Positions 8,493 through 17,746 of a DNA stretch of 64,000 nucleotides are shown here, in pieces (position 1 is the stretch's first letter; every line of letters begins with the position of its first letter). A program made the position numbers and the translations under genes. The stretch spans positions 62,001 through 126,000 of the forward strand of contig JBGAGV010000022.1 in NCBI GenBank assembly GCA_044226525.1, written 5' to 3'. The notes beneath the pieces were generated by a model. It did not search any database and was not told where the DNA came from. It was given only the letters and a program-made list of their open reading frames with translations. This DNA is from VFJQ01 sp044226525 (lineage in GTDB: Bacteria; Verrucomicrobiota; Verrucomicrobiia; Chthoniobacterales; Chthoniobacteraceae).

Positions 8493-9827
8493 CTAAGGTT
8501 TGCCCGCGAAAGGCCTGGGCATCAACTCCTTCACGGCGCCGATGATTCGTTCTTCGATGCCGGGGGCGAACTTGGTGGGGCGGTCGTAATAGACCATGGC
8601 GGAGGCACCTTCGTAGCCGCCCTCGGCGAGCACACGCTCGGAGGGGATGTAACAAGGGGCGTCGTTCGAATAGCCGTTCACCCAGACCCGCTCGTGGTCG
8701 AACTCGCGCTTGAGGCGCAGGCCATAGTCCACCACGACTTCACCGGGGAGGAAGACCATGGCGAGGTCGCTGCCGAAATTCCACACCTGCACGAGATACG
8801 GCAATTCGGTGGCGAGCGTTTCGCCGCGGTCGAGGCGGGCGAGATTTTTCCGGGCGTGATAGGCGACGCTCGCGTTCGGGCTGGCGGCCAGAGTCTCCCA
8901 TTGTTCACGCGTCGGCAGGGTAGCGAACGGGAGCGCGATCTCCTTGGTGCGGCACTGGAGCACCCCGGCGATTGGCTTCATCTCCGCGTTCAAGAGTCGG
9001 CGGGCCTCGGCGGCGAGGGCTTCCCCGTGCTGCACGACGAGTTCCATGGTGCGACGGGGATCGGGATTTTGATCAGCACCACAGCCGAGCGCGGTGAGGG
9101 CGATGGCGCCGGGGAAGTCGCGCTCGAGCGCCTGCTGCGCGCACCCGGCCCAGTCGGCGTGGACGATATTGAAACCGAGCGTCGTGCAGTGGCAGGCGTA
9201 GCCGGTGAAGATCGCCCGCACCTTGCCATCGAGCGACGTGACACGCAGCACGGGGAGCGCGTGATCCACCGGACGCACCGCGGTGGCGGTCCGCCGATTG
9301 ATGGCGAAACCTACTTCGCCCATGCTCCACGCGAGCCCTGCCGGTTGGCGGTCGGCCAGCGCGGCGAGGGCGACCTGTTCCATTTTGTCGGTCAATTCGC
9401 GGGTGTAGCGCTCGATGGCAGGGACGTGCTCGGTGGGAATGTCCATGCTGAACAGATTCGGCAACACACCGGTCAGCATCGGGGCGCAATGGGTGTGGCT
9501 GAAGGCGACAGCGAAACGGTCTCCCGTCACCTTCGTCCTGTTCGCGAGGCGCCGAAGCACTTCGGTGCGCATCGCCGCAGGCACGCCGCAATTGTCCACC
9601 GTCACGAGGACGGCCGGCCCCTCCGTATCGCCGCCGATGGCGAGCGCTTTCACAAACAGATGCTGCTCCACGGTTTCGAACGGTGTGCGGCGGCTGCCGT
9701 AACCGCTCAAGCGCACGGGATAATCCGGCGTGATGTCCACCTTGGCGACGCCGACGAGCCGGGTGGGTTCGGCGGCAACGGAAAGGTGAGCCAGAAAAAG
9801 GAGCGCGAGAACAAGGAGGGAACGCAT
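8493..9827 (-). CDS. Exported neutral/alkaline non-lysosomal ceramidase-like hydrolase
   Basis: 444 residues with a signal peptide (1-19, SVAA-EP). The opening after it (LVGVAKVDITPDYPVRLSGYGSR) and AVAFSHTHCAPMLTG (His111 and His113) are the hallmarks of the N-terminal domain of neutral/alkaline ceramidases, where these histidines bind zinc. True ceramidases are longer (about 650-750 residues with a C-terminal Ig-like domain); this short form is common in Verrucomicrobiota and Planctomycetota, where the substrate is not established. It lies 46 bases downstream of the AraC gene on the same strand, so the two are probably one operon and the regulator may control it. Confidence 0.88.
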   Translation of the reverse strand: MRSLLVLALLFLAHLSVAAEPTRLVGVAKVDITPDYPVRLSGYGSRRTPFETVEQHLFVKALAIGGDTEGPAVLVTVDNCGVPAAMRTEVLRRLANRTKVTGDRFAVAFSHTHCAPMLTGVLPNLFSMDIPTEHVPAIERYTRELTDKMEQVALAALADRQPAGLAWSMGEVGFAINRRTATAVRPVDHALPVLRVTSLDGKVRAIFTGYACHCTTLGFNIVHADWAGCAQQALERDFPGAIALTALGCGADQNPDPRRTMELVVQHGEALAAEARRLLNAEMKPIAGVLQCRTKEIALPFATLPTREQWETLAASPNASVAYHARKNLARLDRGETLATELPYLVQVWNFGSDLAMVFLPGEVVVDYGLRLKREFDHERVWVNGYSNDAPCYIPSERVLAEGGYEGASAMVYYDRPTKFAPGIEERIIGAVKELMPRPFAGKP

Positions 9828-9873
9828 CGGGAGGAAAAGCGGTTATGGCCAACAACCCCTGCTCGCACCGAAC

Positions 9874-10779
9874 CTAAGCCGCCGTCTCGCGGAAACGTTC
9901 GCGATATTGGCGCGGGGAGAGTTTCGTCAGGTCGCGGAAGCGGCGGTTGAAATTGGCGAGATTCCGGAAACCGCACTCCATCGCGATGTCGGTGATCTTG
10001 GCGCGATCCTCCGCCAGCATTTCGCAGGCGCGGCCGATGCGGAGAGCGTTCACATACTCCGGCAGGGTTTTGCCCGTGCGCAGCTTGAAAAAGCGACTGA
10101 ACGCGCCGGGGCTCAGGTGCGCTTCCGCCGCGACCTGATCGCGGTCGATCGGCTCTTCGAGGTGCCGGTTGATGAAGTTGGTCACACGCTGCATCCGGTC
10201 CTGATCGGCGTGTGCGATGGTCGGCACGAATCCCGCGCTGGCGACGGGCTTGAGTTCGCGCGACGCCGCGAGGATTTCGAGGATCGAGAGGAGTTGCACG
10301 ATCCTCTGCAAGCCACTCGCCTCCGCCAGCCGTTGCATCCGCTCCGCCACGAGATCGCGCGTTTTCCCCGTCACCTGCAAGCCCCGGGCCGATCGCCGTA
10401 AAAGCTGCCGCACTTCTTCCAACTCCGGCTTCGCGATGAACTCTTCGCCCAGAAACGAATCGAGAAACCGCACAATGATCGCGTGCACCTCATCCTTCCC
10501 GCTACGCCGTCCGCCCGCTGGCAGTTTCGGATTTCCCGCGCTCCCCGCGCCGGCCTGGTGCCAGACGTGCGGTAGATTCGATCCCACCAGCACGAGATCG
10601 CCCGGATGCAGCGGCGAAATATTGTCCCCCACCATGCGATGCCCGCGGCTCTCGATCACCAGCGTGAGCTGATACTCGGGATGAAAATGCCACATCGCAT
10701 GATAGCTCGTGCCGCGCACGACTTCGCAGTGAAAGGATTCCCACTGCGCGCGCGGAGTTTTTTCGAGGACGGCTTTCAT
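9874..10779 (-). CDS. AraC-family transcriptional regulator with cupin sensor domain
   Basis: 301 residues. The N-terminal half is a cupin-type ligand domain (HFHPEYQLTLVIESRGHRMVGD and HPGDLVLVGSNLPHVWHQ in about 30-80); the C-terminal 100 residues are an AraC double helix-turn-helix (RDQVAAEAHLSPGAFSRFFKLRTGKTLPEYVNALRI and ITDIAMECGFRNLANFNRRFRD). Such proteins usually sense a sugar or related small molecule. It is transcribed divergently from a Gfo/Idh/MocA oxidoreductase and upstream of the ceramidase-like gene. A candidate binding site lies in the divergent region at 10831-10853, with a near copy upstream of the aminotransferase gene. Confidence 0.93.
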   Translation of the reverse strand: MKAVLEKTPRAQWESFHCEVVRGTSYHAMWHFHPEYQLTLVIESRGHRMVGDNISPLHPGDLVLVGSNLPHVWHQAGAGSAGNPKLPAGGRRSGKDEVHAIIVRFLDSFLGEEFIAKPELEEVRQLLRRSARGLQVTGKTRDLVAERMQRLAEASGLQRIVQLLSILEILAASRELKPVASAGFVPTIAHADQDRMQRVTNFINRHLEEPIDRDQVAAEAHLSPGAFSRFFKLRTGKTLPEYVNALRIGRACEMLAEDRAKITDIAMECGFRNLANFNRRFRDLTKLSPRQYRERFRETAA

Positions 10780-10830
10780 TCGGGAGAAAGCTCATCAAAG
10801 CAGGCCTGATCCTGAACTCCAACCGCAATG

Positions 10831-10853
10831 CACAAAAGTATCGCAAGCCGTGA
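10831..10853. promoter_or_regulatory. Candidate operator in the AraC/Gfo divergent region
   Basis: A 23-bp motif (CAC, AAAGTATCG, AA, GTGA at fixed positions) lies 51 bp upstream of the AraC start and 47 bp upstream of the oxidoreductase start. It matches the motif at 18382-18404 at 19 of 23 positions. Its ends, CAC and GTG, are inverted. The placement suits a site for the adjacent AraC regulator, but that is inference. Confidence 0.5.
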
Positions 10854-10900
10854 TAAAAGACGGCGCGAGCGCGAGACTGGGGTGATAGAACCGGCGAACT

Positions 10901-12169
10901 ATGGAACCCACCATCAAGATCGCACTCGTCGGCGCCGGCATGTTTGGCGGCGACGTCCACCTTCGCGCTTACGCCGATTTGCAGCGCTTCGGCATCGCCG
11001 GGCAACTGGCGCGAGTGGGCCTGGACAAATATTCGCGCGAGCTGGCCCCGGTGAAATTCGATCTCGTGGCGGTGGCGACGCGCTCGCAGAAATCGGCAGA
11101 GAAGTCGGCCGCCGCGTTCGCGGAATGGACCGGGCACACGCCGAAGACTTACTGCGGCGACGAACCGTGGAACGACATCCTGCGCGACTTTCCCGATCTC
11201 GATGTGATGGCGGTGGCCACGCCGGATCATCTGCACACGCAGCCCATTCTCGCCGCGCTGGCGAAAGGCGTGCACGTCCTCACGGAAAAGCCGATGTGCC
11301 TTTCCACCAGTGAGGCGGATGAAATCATCGCGGCGGCGAAGGCGAAGAACCTCATCGTCGGCGTGGACATGCACAAACGCTACGACCCCGACCATCTCCG
11401 GGTGCGCGATGACATCCAGAAACGCATCGGTGCGCCGCTTTACGGCACGGCGTTCCTCGAGGAGCCGCTCGAGGTGAGCACGAGCACGTTCAAGTGGGTC
11501 GAGTCGAGCGATCCGTTCAGCTACGTGGGGCCGCATTGGACCGATCTCATCTACTCCTACTACAAGTCGAAGCCGGTTTCACTTACCGCCGTCGGGCAGA
11601 AGAAGCGGCTCGTGCGCGACGGCATCAATGCCTACGACGCCGTGCAGGTGCGCGTGGATTTCGATAACGGGATGTCGATCAACTTCCACAACAACTGGAT
11701 CACGCCCGCCGATTTTGAAGGGCCGGTGAACCAAGGCCACGAGATCGTCGGCGCGGATGGAAAAGTGGAAAGCGACCAGCAATACCGTGGCTTTCGCTGG
11801 TGGAACGCGGGCGGCGGTTCGCGCACCTCGAACAATCACTTCACGCGCGACGTGGTGCGCGCGGACGGGACGAAGGCGTATGTCGGCTACGGCGTGGACT
11901 CGCTCACTGTGGCGCTTGTCGCCGTGTGCGGAATCAAGTTCGGCCGAAAGACGCGCGATGAGATGGCGCCGCTTTATCCCACGGCGGAAGAAGCCCGCAT
12001 CACCTGCGCCATCGTGGATGCTGCGGCGAAGGTGCGCGACCTCAACTTCAAATACATGCAGGAAGGAAAAGGCGCGACCGTCACGGCGCGCTTCGGCGCG
12101 GATGGCATCACCATTTGCGATCCGAACTCGCCGCAGGTCTTCACGCGCATTTACGACCGGCCGATCTAA
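10901..12169 (+). CDS. Gfo/Idh/MocA-family NAD(P)-dependent oxidoreductase
   Basis: 422 residues, no signal peptide. The Rossmann glycine motif GAGMFGG is at 11-17, and the family signature E129-K130-P131 (VLTEKPMC) is present, with the lysine that binds near the nicotinamide; HWTDLIYSYY supplies the region that holds the catalytic histidine in many members. The family oxidises or reduces sugars and inositols. It is longer than average (family about 340-400), with an extra loop in the C-terminal half. Divergent from the AraC regulator, so probably inducible by the same ligand. Substrate unknown. Confidence 0.9.
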   Translation: MEPTIKIALVGAGMFGGDVHLRAYADLQRFGIAGQLARVGLDKYSRELAPVKFDLVAVATRSQKSAEKSAAAFAEWTGHTPKTYCGDEPWNDILRDFPDLDVMAVATPDHLHTQPILAALAKGVHVLTEKPMCLSTSEADEIIAAAKAKNLIVGVDMHKRYDPDHLRVRDDIQKRIGAPLYGTAFLEEPLEVSTSTFKWVESSDPFSYVGPHWTDLIYSYYKSKPVSLTAVGQKKRLVRDGINAYDAVQVRVDFDNGMSINFHNNWITPADFEGPVNQGHEIVGADGKVESDQQYRGFRWWNAGGGSRTSNNHFTRDVVRADGTKAYVGYGVDSLTVALVAVCGIKFGRKTRDEMAPLYPTAEEARITCAIVDAAAKVRDLNFKYMQEGKGATVTARFGADGITICDPNSPQVFTRIYDRPI

Positions 12170-12226
12170 GCAGCGGGCGGTGATTTAAGCAAAGAGACGA
12201 GTCCCCGGCAGCGTCATCTGGGCTGC

Positions 12227-14143
12227 ATGAATTCGTTGTTTCTCCCCATTGCTCTGCTGATCGCGGGTGCCCTGCCCGCTGCCGAGATCACGCTCGAATC
12301 CCGGCGCTTGCATCTCGGCAAACCGGGCGAGTGGGAGTGGGAAGAGTTCAAGGATCGCAAGGTGGATGCGGAGAAGTTGGAGCTTCGCTTTCCGTCCAAA
12401 GCCAACCCCACCGAGCACACGCTCCGCATCTGGCAGAGCAACGTGAAGCTGAACTGGCCGCTGATCTTGAATGGCCGGAAAGTCGGGACGCTCACGACAG
12501 CGGAGACGCCGATGGAAACGGTGTTGGCGTTGCCGCCCGGGGCGTTGATCGACGGCGAGAATACGCTGCTGATCCAAACCCCGGCGGCTCTGGACGATAT
12601 CGAAGTCGGGCCGGTAATCATCGAGTCACAGCCGGTGAAATCGTATCTCAACGCGGCGCAGGTCGAGGTGCACGTAACGGACGCCGAGCATCAATCGGCG
12701 ATGCCTTGCCGACTGACGCTGGCGCGACCGGATGGGACGTTGCAGCCGTTGCTCGCCGAACCGGCTGGGGCAGTCGCGGCGCGAACGGGAGTCGTTTACA
12801 CGCGCGATGGGAAGGCGAGGCTTTCGGTGCCGGCGGGCGAGTATGTGCTGTATGCGGGCCGAGGATTTGAGTGGAGCATGGAGAAGCGGAGGCTGAGTTT
12901 GAAGGCAGACGAAGCGCTCCCGGTAGCGATACAGTTGAAGCGCGAAGTGGACACGCGGGGCTGGGTCGCGGCGGACAGTCATATCCACACGCTGACCTAC
13001 AGCGGCCATGGCGACGCGACGATCGAGGAACGCATGCTGACCATCGCGGGCGAAGGCATCGAACTGGCAATCTCGACCGATCACAATCATCACACCGACT
13101 ATGCGTCCGTCGCGGCAAACATGGGCGCACCGGCTTGGTTCACGCCAGTGGTGGGAAATGAAGTGACGACGAAGCACGGGCACTTCAATGCATTCCCGAT
13201 TCAACCGGGCGCGCCGGTCGTGAACGCCAACGAATCAGACTGGGCCACGCTGATTCCCGCGATCCGCCGCACGCCCGGAGTGAAAGTGATCACGCTCAAT
13301 CATCCGCGCGACATGCACAGCGGCTTCGTGCCCTTCGCGGGCCTGCGGTTCGATCCCAACATCGGCCGCCATCAAAATGCGGCCGCCATGGACATCGACG
13401 CCATTGAAGTGATCACCTCCGCGGCCATGCAGTCGGACATTCACCTGCTGTATCGGGACTGGTTCGCGTTGTTGAACCGAGGCCATCGCATCTCCGCAGT
13501 CGGGTCCAGCGACAGCCACGACGTGAACCGCTACATCCTCGGCCAGGGCCGCACCTATGTCGCGGTGGACGACGCCAACCCGGCTGGACTCGATCTGGAT
13601 ACCGTCTGGGAGAGTTATCACCGCGGCCGGCTGCTTGTGAGCCTGGGGCTCCTCACCGACATGAAAGTGGACGACCGCTTCAAGGTGGGTGATCTCGCCA
13701 CCGGGCTGGGCAGCACCATGCGAGTGGAAATCGCCGTGCACGGGCCGTCGTGGGTGCAGGCGGATCATGTGGAGCTCTATGCCAACGGCATCCTGCTTCG
13801 GGAACAAACGCTCGAAAAAGGTCACGATGTTCGCATCCGGTGGGAATTTCCGAAACCCGCGCATGATGTGTATCTCGTCGCGCTCGCAACCGGGCCCGGC
13901 GTGACGGAACCATTCTGGGAAATCCCGCGACCGTATCAGCCAGCGAGTAAAACCTACGTCCCACGCGTGATTGGCTCCACGAATCCGATCTGGATCGATG
14001 CCGATGGCGACGGGAAATTTTCATCGGTTTACTCCATCGCTCAGGATCTGCTGAGGAAAGCCGGCGGCGATCATGTGAAGGCAAAAGGGCTGTTGCCGGG
14101 CTACGATCAGGCGGTCGCAACACAACTCGATTCGCTACCGTAG
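12227..14143 (+). CDS. Exported CehA/McbA-family metallohydrolase (PHP domain)
   Basis: 638 residues: signal peptide (about 1-19), a beta-rich N-terminal region, then a PHP metallophosphoesterase-like domain beginning with WVAADSHIHTLTYSGHG at about 246, followed by ISTDHNHHTDY, VVGNEVTTKHGHFNAFP, TLNHPRDMHSG and AVGSSDSHDVNRYILGQGRTYV, which together give the usual set of metal-binding His and Asp residues. The C-terminal part is again beta-rich. CehA/McbA proteins include carbamate hydrolases, but most members in this phylum have unknown substrates. It starts 57 bases after the Gfo gene on the same strand, so it may share its control. Confidence 0.85.
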   Translation: MNSLFLPIALLIAGALPAAEITLESRRLHLGKPGEWEWEEFKDRKVDAEKLELRFPSKANPTEHTLRIWQSNVKLNWPLILNGRKVGTLTTAETPMETVLALPPGALIDGENTLLIQTPAALDDIEVGPVIIESQPVKSYLNAAQVEVHVTDAEHQSAMPCRLTLARPDGTLQPLLAEPAGAVAARTGVVYTRDGKARLSVPAGEYVLYAGRGFEWSMEKRRLSLKADEALPVAIQLKREVDTRGWVAADSHIHTLTYSGHGDATIEERMLTIAGEGIELAISTDHNHHTDYASVAANMGAPAWFTPVVGNEVTTKHGHFNAFPIQPGAPVVNANESDWATLIPAIRRTPGVKVITLNHPRDMHSGFVPFAGLRFDPNIGRHQNAAAMDIDAIEVITSAAMQSDIHLLYRDWFALLNRGHRISAVGSSDSHDVNRYILGQGRTYVAVDDANPAGLDLDTVWESYHRGRLLVSLGLLTDMKVDDRFKVGDLATGLGSTMRVEIAVHGPSWVQADHVELYANGILLREQTLEKGHDVRIRWEFPKPAHDVYLVALATGPGVTEPFWEIPRPYQPASKTYVPRVIGSTNPIWIDADGDGKFSSVYSIAQDLLRKAGGDHVKAKGLLPGYDQAVATQLDSLP

Positions 14144-14230
14144 CAGGCTCGCCGTGGGGCAGGCGCGCCATTCGTAGATTTTCGCACCAAGCCCGCGCGG
14201 CTTGCGTGGTTGAATGTGGCGATCCTCCCG

Positions 14231-14794
14231 ATGTTTCGCTCCTTAACATTCCTCTGTTTTGTCCTCACGACCGGTCTGTTCGCAGGCGACAAAGGTCTCG
14301 TGCAACCGACGACGCTGACGTTTTACATTGCGGGGGTCGAGTGTGGCGCGTGCAGCGAACTGATCAACCAGGCGGTGCAGAAAGTTCCCACCGTCACCAA
14401 CTACTCTCCCTACGAGTTTGGCATCGTGAACATCTCGTTCGACGCGCAAGCCGTCACGCCGCAGCAGATCGCGCAAGCCATCTACGAGGCTTTTCCCGCC
14501 CACGGCAAACCCTATGAAGCCACGCTGCACTTCCGTGTGCCCGACTATGCGAAGGGGGATAACGCGACGCGCGTCGATGCCGTTTTTGCCAGGCACAGCG
14601 ACCAGGTGAAGGTCGAGCCCATCGACAAGGCGAAGGGTGAATTTGCGCTGCATTTCCTGCCACCCAAACCAGACGCCACCAAGCCCCAGCGCCCGAAGTG
14701 GGATTGGGGTCTGCTCGATCACGCCATCCGCGACGCCGCGCTAGAAGGTCTCGGCCTCGACTTCGAGATCGTTCAACTCGGGCAGGAAAAGTGA
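14231..14794 (+). CDS. Exported protein with heavy-metal-associated-like (HMA) domain
   Basis: 187 residues from ATG 14231. I prefer this start to an ATG at 14210 because the signal peptide then begins correctly (MFRSLTFLCFVLTTGLFAGD). Residues about 28-92 resemble an HMA domain with a CxxC pair, C38-G-A-C41 (GVECGACSELINQAVQKV), normally used to bind copper or another soft metal; the second half has no motif I recognise. It is probably periplasmic. Standing alone between a CehA-like gene and a sulfatase, it has no metal ATPase or chaperone partner in the window. Confidence 0.75.
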   Translation: MFRSLTFLCFVLTTGLFAGDKGLVQPTTLTFYIAGVECGACSELINQAVQKVPTVTNYSPYEFGIVNISFDAQAVTPQQIAQAIYEAFPAHGKPYEATLHFRVPDYAKGDNATRVDAVFARHSDQVKVEPIDKAKGEFALHFLPPKPDATKPQRPKWDWGLLDHAIRDAALEGLGLDFEIVQLGQEK

Positions 14795-14875
14795 ATCGCC
14801 GGTCCGCGAACCTGGCTTTGCGCCCACCGGAAAGAGCAGCACGGAAAGACCGCCGGATAAGCTACGACTGGGATC

Positions 14876-16285
14876 ATGCTCCGAGCGTTCCTCGTCTCCT
14901 TCACGTTGCTGGCTGCCACGGCCTTCGCCGCTGAAACGCGGCCAAACATTCTCTGGCTCATCGCGGAAGACATCGGGCCGGATCTGGCTTGCTATGGCGA
15001 CCCCGATTCCATCACGCCGAACCTCGACCGGTTCGCGTCGCAGGGGCGGCTGTATCGGAATGCGTTCAGCACGGGCCCGGTTTGTTCGACATCGCGGTCC
15101 GCGTTTTGCACGGGGATGTATCAGATTGCGTTTGGCGCGCAGAATCATCGCAGCCATCGCGATGACGGATTCCGGCTGCCGGAAGGAGTGCAGTTGATCA
15201 CCGATCGGCTCCGCACAGCGGGTTACTTCACCGCCAATATCCATGACCTGCCGCCGGAGCTCGGCTTCTCCGGCGCGGGCAAGACGGACTGGAATTTCGT
15301 GCCGGACCACAAGCCGTTCGATTCGGCGAAATGGGAGGCGCTGAAGACTCACCAGCCATTTTATGCACAGCTCAATTTTCACGAAACCCACCGCCCTTAC
15401 GACCGGCTGAAAAAGAAGCCAACCGATCCCACCAAGGTGGCGCTGCCGCCCTATCTCGCCGACCATCCCACTGCTCGGGCGGACTGGGCGGCGTATCACG
15501 ACAACATCGACGACCTCGATTCGAAAGTCGGCGCCGTGCTCGATCTGCTCGAACGTGAAGGGCTGCGCGACAACACGATTGTCTTTTTCTTCGGCGACCA
15601 CGGACGGGAATGTTTTCGTGGAAAATATTTCAGCTACGAACAGGGCACTCACACCGCGCTGATGGTGCGCTGGCCGGGGCAGATTCCGGCGGGTGAAAAG
15701 AGCGACGATCTCGTGAGCTTGATCGACGTAACGGCGACTTCGCTCTCCCTCGCGGGCGTGAAGCTGCCGGCAAATTTTCATGGCCAGCCCTTTCTCGGAC
15801 CCGACGCACGCAAACGCGAATACGTCTTCACTGCACGCGACCGGATCGACGACACGGTCGATCGCGTGCGCACCGTGCGGAACGAGCGATTCAAATACAT
15901 CCGCAACTTCCAACCCGAGCGGGCTTACATCCAGACGATGGTCTATGCGGAACATACGAACCCGAATTTCAACCTCATGAAGGAGCTGTTCGCCGCCGGG
16001 AAACTCAACGCCGACCAGTCGAAATTCATGGCTCTGCATCGTCCGGCGGAGGAGCTTTACGATCTGCAACACGACCCGTGGGAATTTCATAACCTCGCAT
16101 CGGCCCCGGCGCATCGGGCGACGCTGGAGCAGTTGCGCGGGAAACTCGAACAATGGATTCAGGACACGCACGACACGGGCGCCGCACCGGAAGATCCCGA
16201 GGCGCAGCAACGCACCCTCGAAGACCATCGGCAGAAGATGGAGAAGCAATTCGGGAAACAAACCGTCGAGAACAAGCCGCGGTAG
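14876..16285 (+). CDS. Exported sulfatase, heparan N-sulfatase-like subfamily
   Basis: 469 residues with a signal peptide (about 1-19). The sulfatase active-site motif is C70-S-T-S-R74 in GPVCSTSRSAFCTGMYQ; Cys70 would be converted to formylglycine. Metal-site residues are seen in LWLIAEDIGPDL and in FFFGDHGRE. The stretch AQNHRSHRDDGFRLPEGV after the motif is shared almost word for word with the sulfatase at 39272-40630, so both belong to one subfamily (similar to bacterial N-sulfoglucosamine sulfohydrolases). It needs an anaerobic or aerobic formylglycine-forming enzyme from elsewhere in the genome. The next gene, NagX-like, is 42 bases downstream on the same strand. Confidence 0.92.
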   Translation: MLRAFLVSFTLLAATAFAAETRPNILWLIAEDIGPDLACYGDPDSITPNLDRFASQGRLYRNAFSTGPVCSTSRSAFCTGMYQIAFGAQNHRSHRDDGFRLPEGVQLITDRLRTAGYFTANIHDLPPELGFSGAGKTDWNFVPDHKPFDSAKWEALKTHQPFYAQLNFHETHRPYDRLKKKPTDPTKVALPPYLADHPTARADWAAYHDNIDDLDSKVGAVLDLLEREGLRDNTIVFFFGDHGRECFRGKYFSYEQGTHTALMVRWPGQIPAGEKSDDLVSLIDVTATSLSLAGVKLPANFHGQPFLGPDARKREYVFTARDRIDDTVDRVRTVRNERFKYIRNFQPERAYIQTMVYAEHTNPNFNLMKELFAAGKLNADQSKFMALHRPAEELYDLQHDPWEFHNLASAPAHRATLEQLRGKLEQWIQDTHDTGAAPEDPEAQQRTLEDHRQKMEKQFGKQTVENKPR

Positions 16286-16327
16286 GCGCAGGCTAAGAAA
16301 CCGCCGGGCGCGCAGTCTCACTCTGTC

Positions 16328-17557
16328 ATGACCGCCCCAGTCCAAGCCCCCGCCGAGACCCTCCAGCCTTCCACTCGCCTGCGCTCCGTCGATGCGCTAC
16401 GAGGGTTCGACATGTTCTGGATCCTCGGAGCGGGCACGCTGGTAAAGGGGCTGAGCAAGATGGGCGACAATGCGGTGACGCAATTCCTCACGCGCCAGCT
16501 CACGCATGTGCAATGGGTCGGCCTCGTTTTTTACGACCTCATCTTCCCGCTGTTTCTTTTCCTCGTGGGCGTTTCGATCGTCTTCTCGTTGGACAAGGCG
16601 CTCGCGAAAGAAGGACGCGGTGCGGCGATGAAGCGGATCGTGTGGCGCAGTGTGCTGCTTTACCTCTTCGGCTTCCTCTACAGCGGCGGGCTGTCGCATC
16701 CGTGGCCCGATATTTCGCTCGGCGGGGTGCTCCAGCGCATCTCGCTGTGCTATCTCGGCGCGGCTTCGATTTATGTAATGCTGGCGTCGCGGCTGAAAGC
16801 GATCGCAGCCGTCGCGGCTGGGTTGCTGATCGGATATTGGGCGTTGCTGACGTTTGTTCCGTTCCCAGATTTGCTGCTCGAAAAAGCGACGGTGGAGAAG
16901 GTCGCGAGGCAGATCGGCTCGAATGATCCCGCCGCCATCGCGGCCGCCGTGCCGCAGCAGGTGAGCGGCGTTTACGAGGAAGGGCGCAACCTCTGCAACT
17001 ACGTCGATTTCCGCTTTTTGCCGGGCAAGAAGATGTCGCTCTATTACATCAACGAAGGCCTGCTCAGCACGCTACCGGCGATTCCCATCTGCCTGTTCGG
17101 CATCTTCGCGGGGCGGTTGCTCAAGAGCGAACGCGACGAGCGGCGAAAAGTGTTGTGGCTGGTTGCGGCGGGGGTGGCGAGCGTCCTGGTCGGGTGTCTT
17201 TGGGCGGTGCAGTTTCCGGTCATCAAGCGAATCTGGACCTCGTCGTTCATCCTCATCGCAAGCGGGTATGGCGCACTGATGCTCGCGCTGTTTTATTACA
17301 TCGTGGATGTGCGCAAGTGGGACCGGTGGTGTGAGCCGTTCGTGTGGATCGGCATGAACCCGATCACGCTCTATCTCTCGGGCAAGTTCATCAGTTACTC
17401 GCAGGCGGCGGAGATGTTTGTCGGGGGCGATGTGAAAGCGTGGTTCGACGCGCGAGCACAGGGCCTGGGGAGCCTGGTGGTTGCGCTGACGAGCCTCGGG
17501 TTGGTGTTTCTGCTCGCGTGGTTTTTGCACCGGCGGCGGATTTTCCTGCGGGTATAG
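16328..17557 (+). CDS. NagX/DUF5009-like membrane acyltransferase
   Basis: 409 residues with about ten membrane helices. LRSVDALRGFDMFWILG at 17-34 and FYDLIFPLFLFLVGVSIVFSL are the hallmarks of the heparan-alpha-glucosaminide N-acetyltransferase-like family (NagX, DUF5009), which moves an acyl group across or at the membrane onto an amino sugar. It follows a heparan N-sulfatase-like gene by 42 bases on the same strand. In animals the sulfamidase and this acetyltransferase act in successive steps of heparan breakdown, so the pairing is suggestive, although the bacterial substrate is not known. Confidence 0.88.
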   Translation: MTAPVQAPAETLQPSTRLRSVDALRGFDMFWILGAGTLVKGLSKMGDNAVTQFLTRQLTHVQWVGLVFYDLIFPLFLFLVGVSIVFSLDKALAKEGRGAAMKRIVWRSVLLYLFGFLYSGGLSHPWPDISLGGVLQRISLCYLGAASIYVMLASRLKAIAAVAAGLLIGYWALLTFVPFPDLLLEKATVEKVARQIGSNDPAAIAAAVPQQVSGVYEEGRNLCNYVDFRFLPGKKMSLYYINEGLLSTLPAIPICLFGIFAGRLLKSERDERRKVLWLVAAGVASVLVGCLWAVQFPVIKRIWTSSFILIASGYGALMLALFYYIVDVRKWDRWCEPFVWIGMNPITLYLSGKFISYSQAAEMFVGGDVKAWFDARAQGLGSLVVALTSLGLVFLLAWFLHRRRIFLRV

Positions 17558-17595
17558 CTCAAGAGAGAACGCCTTCGGCGAGGCTGAGACGGGCC

Positions 17596-17616
17596 GCCTG
17601 AAAGTTGGACACCAAC
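17596..17616 (+). repeat. 21-bp intergenic motif, copy 1
   Basis: GCCTGAARGTTGGACRCC-type sequence in the gap after the NagX-like gene. A second copy at 44345-44365 differs at three purine positions only. Each lies within about 10-40 bases of a gene 3' end. Confidence 0.45.
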
Positions 17617-17662
17617 GGGGCGCACCGGGCGTGCGCCCACCCATTCGTGGAGATGAAAATGC

Positions 17663-17691
17663 TTGCGCTTAATAGAGGTATTCCATATACC
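17663..17691 (+). promoter_or_regulatory. Candidate sigma70-type promoter for the YHS-globin gene
   Basis: TTGCGC (17663-17668) and TATACC (17686-17691) are separated by 17 bp and sit about 55 bp upstream of the chosen ATG at 17747, in a locally AT-richer stretch. Judged by eye only. Confidence 0.4.
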
Positions 17692-17746
17692 ACATTGCAA
17701 CAGGCGGGGACGTTCTCCGTTTGTTTCCACCCACTCCAAACACCCT

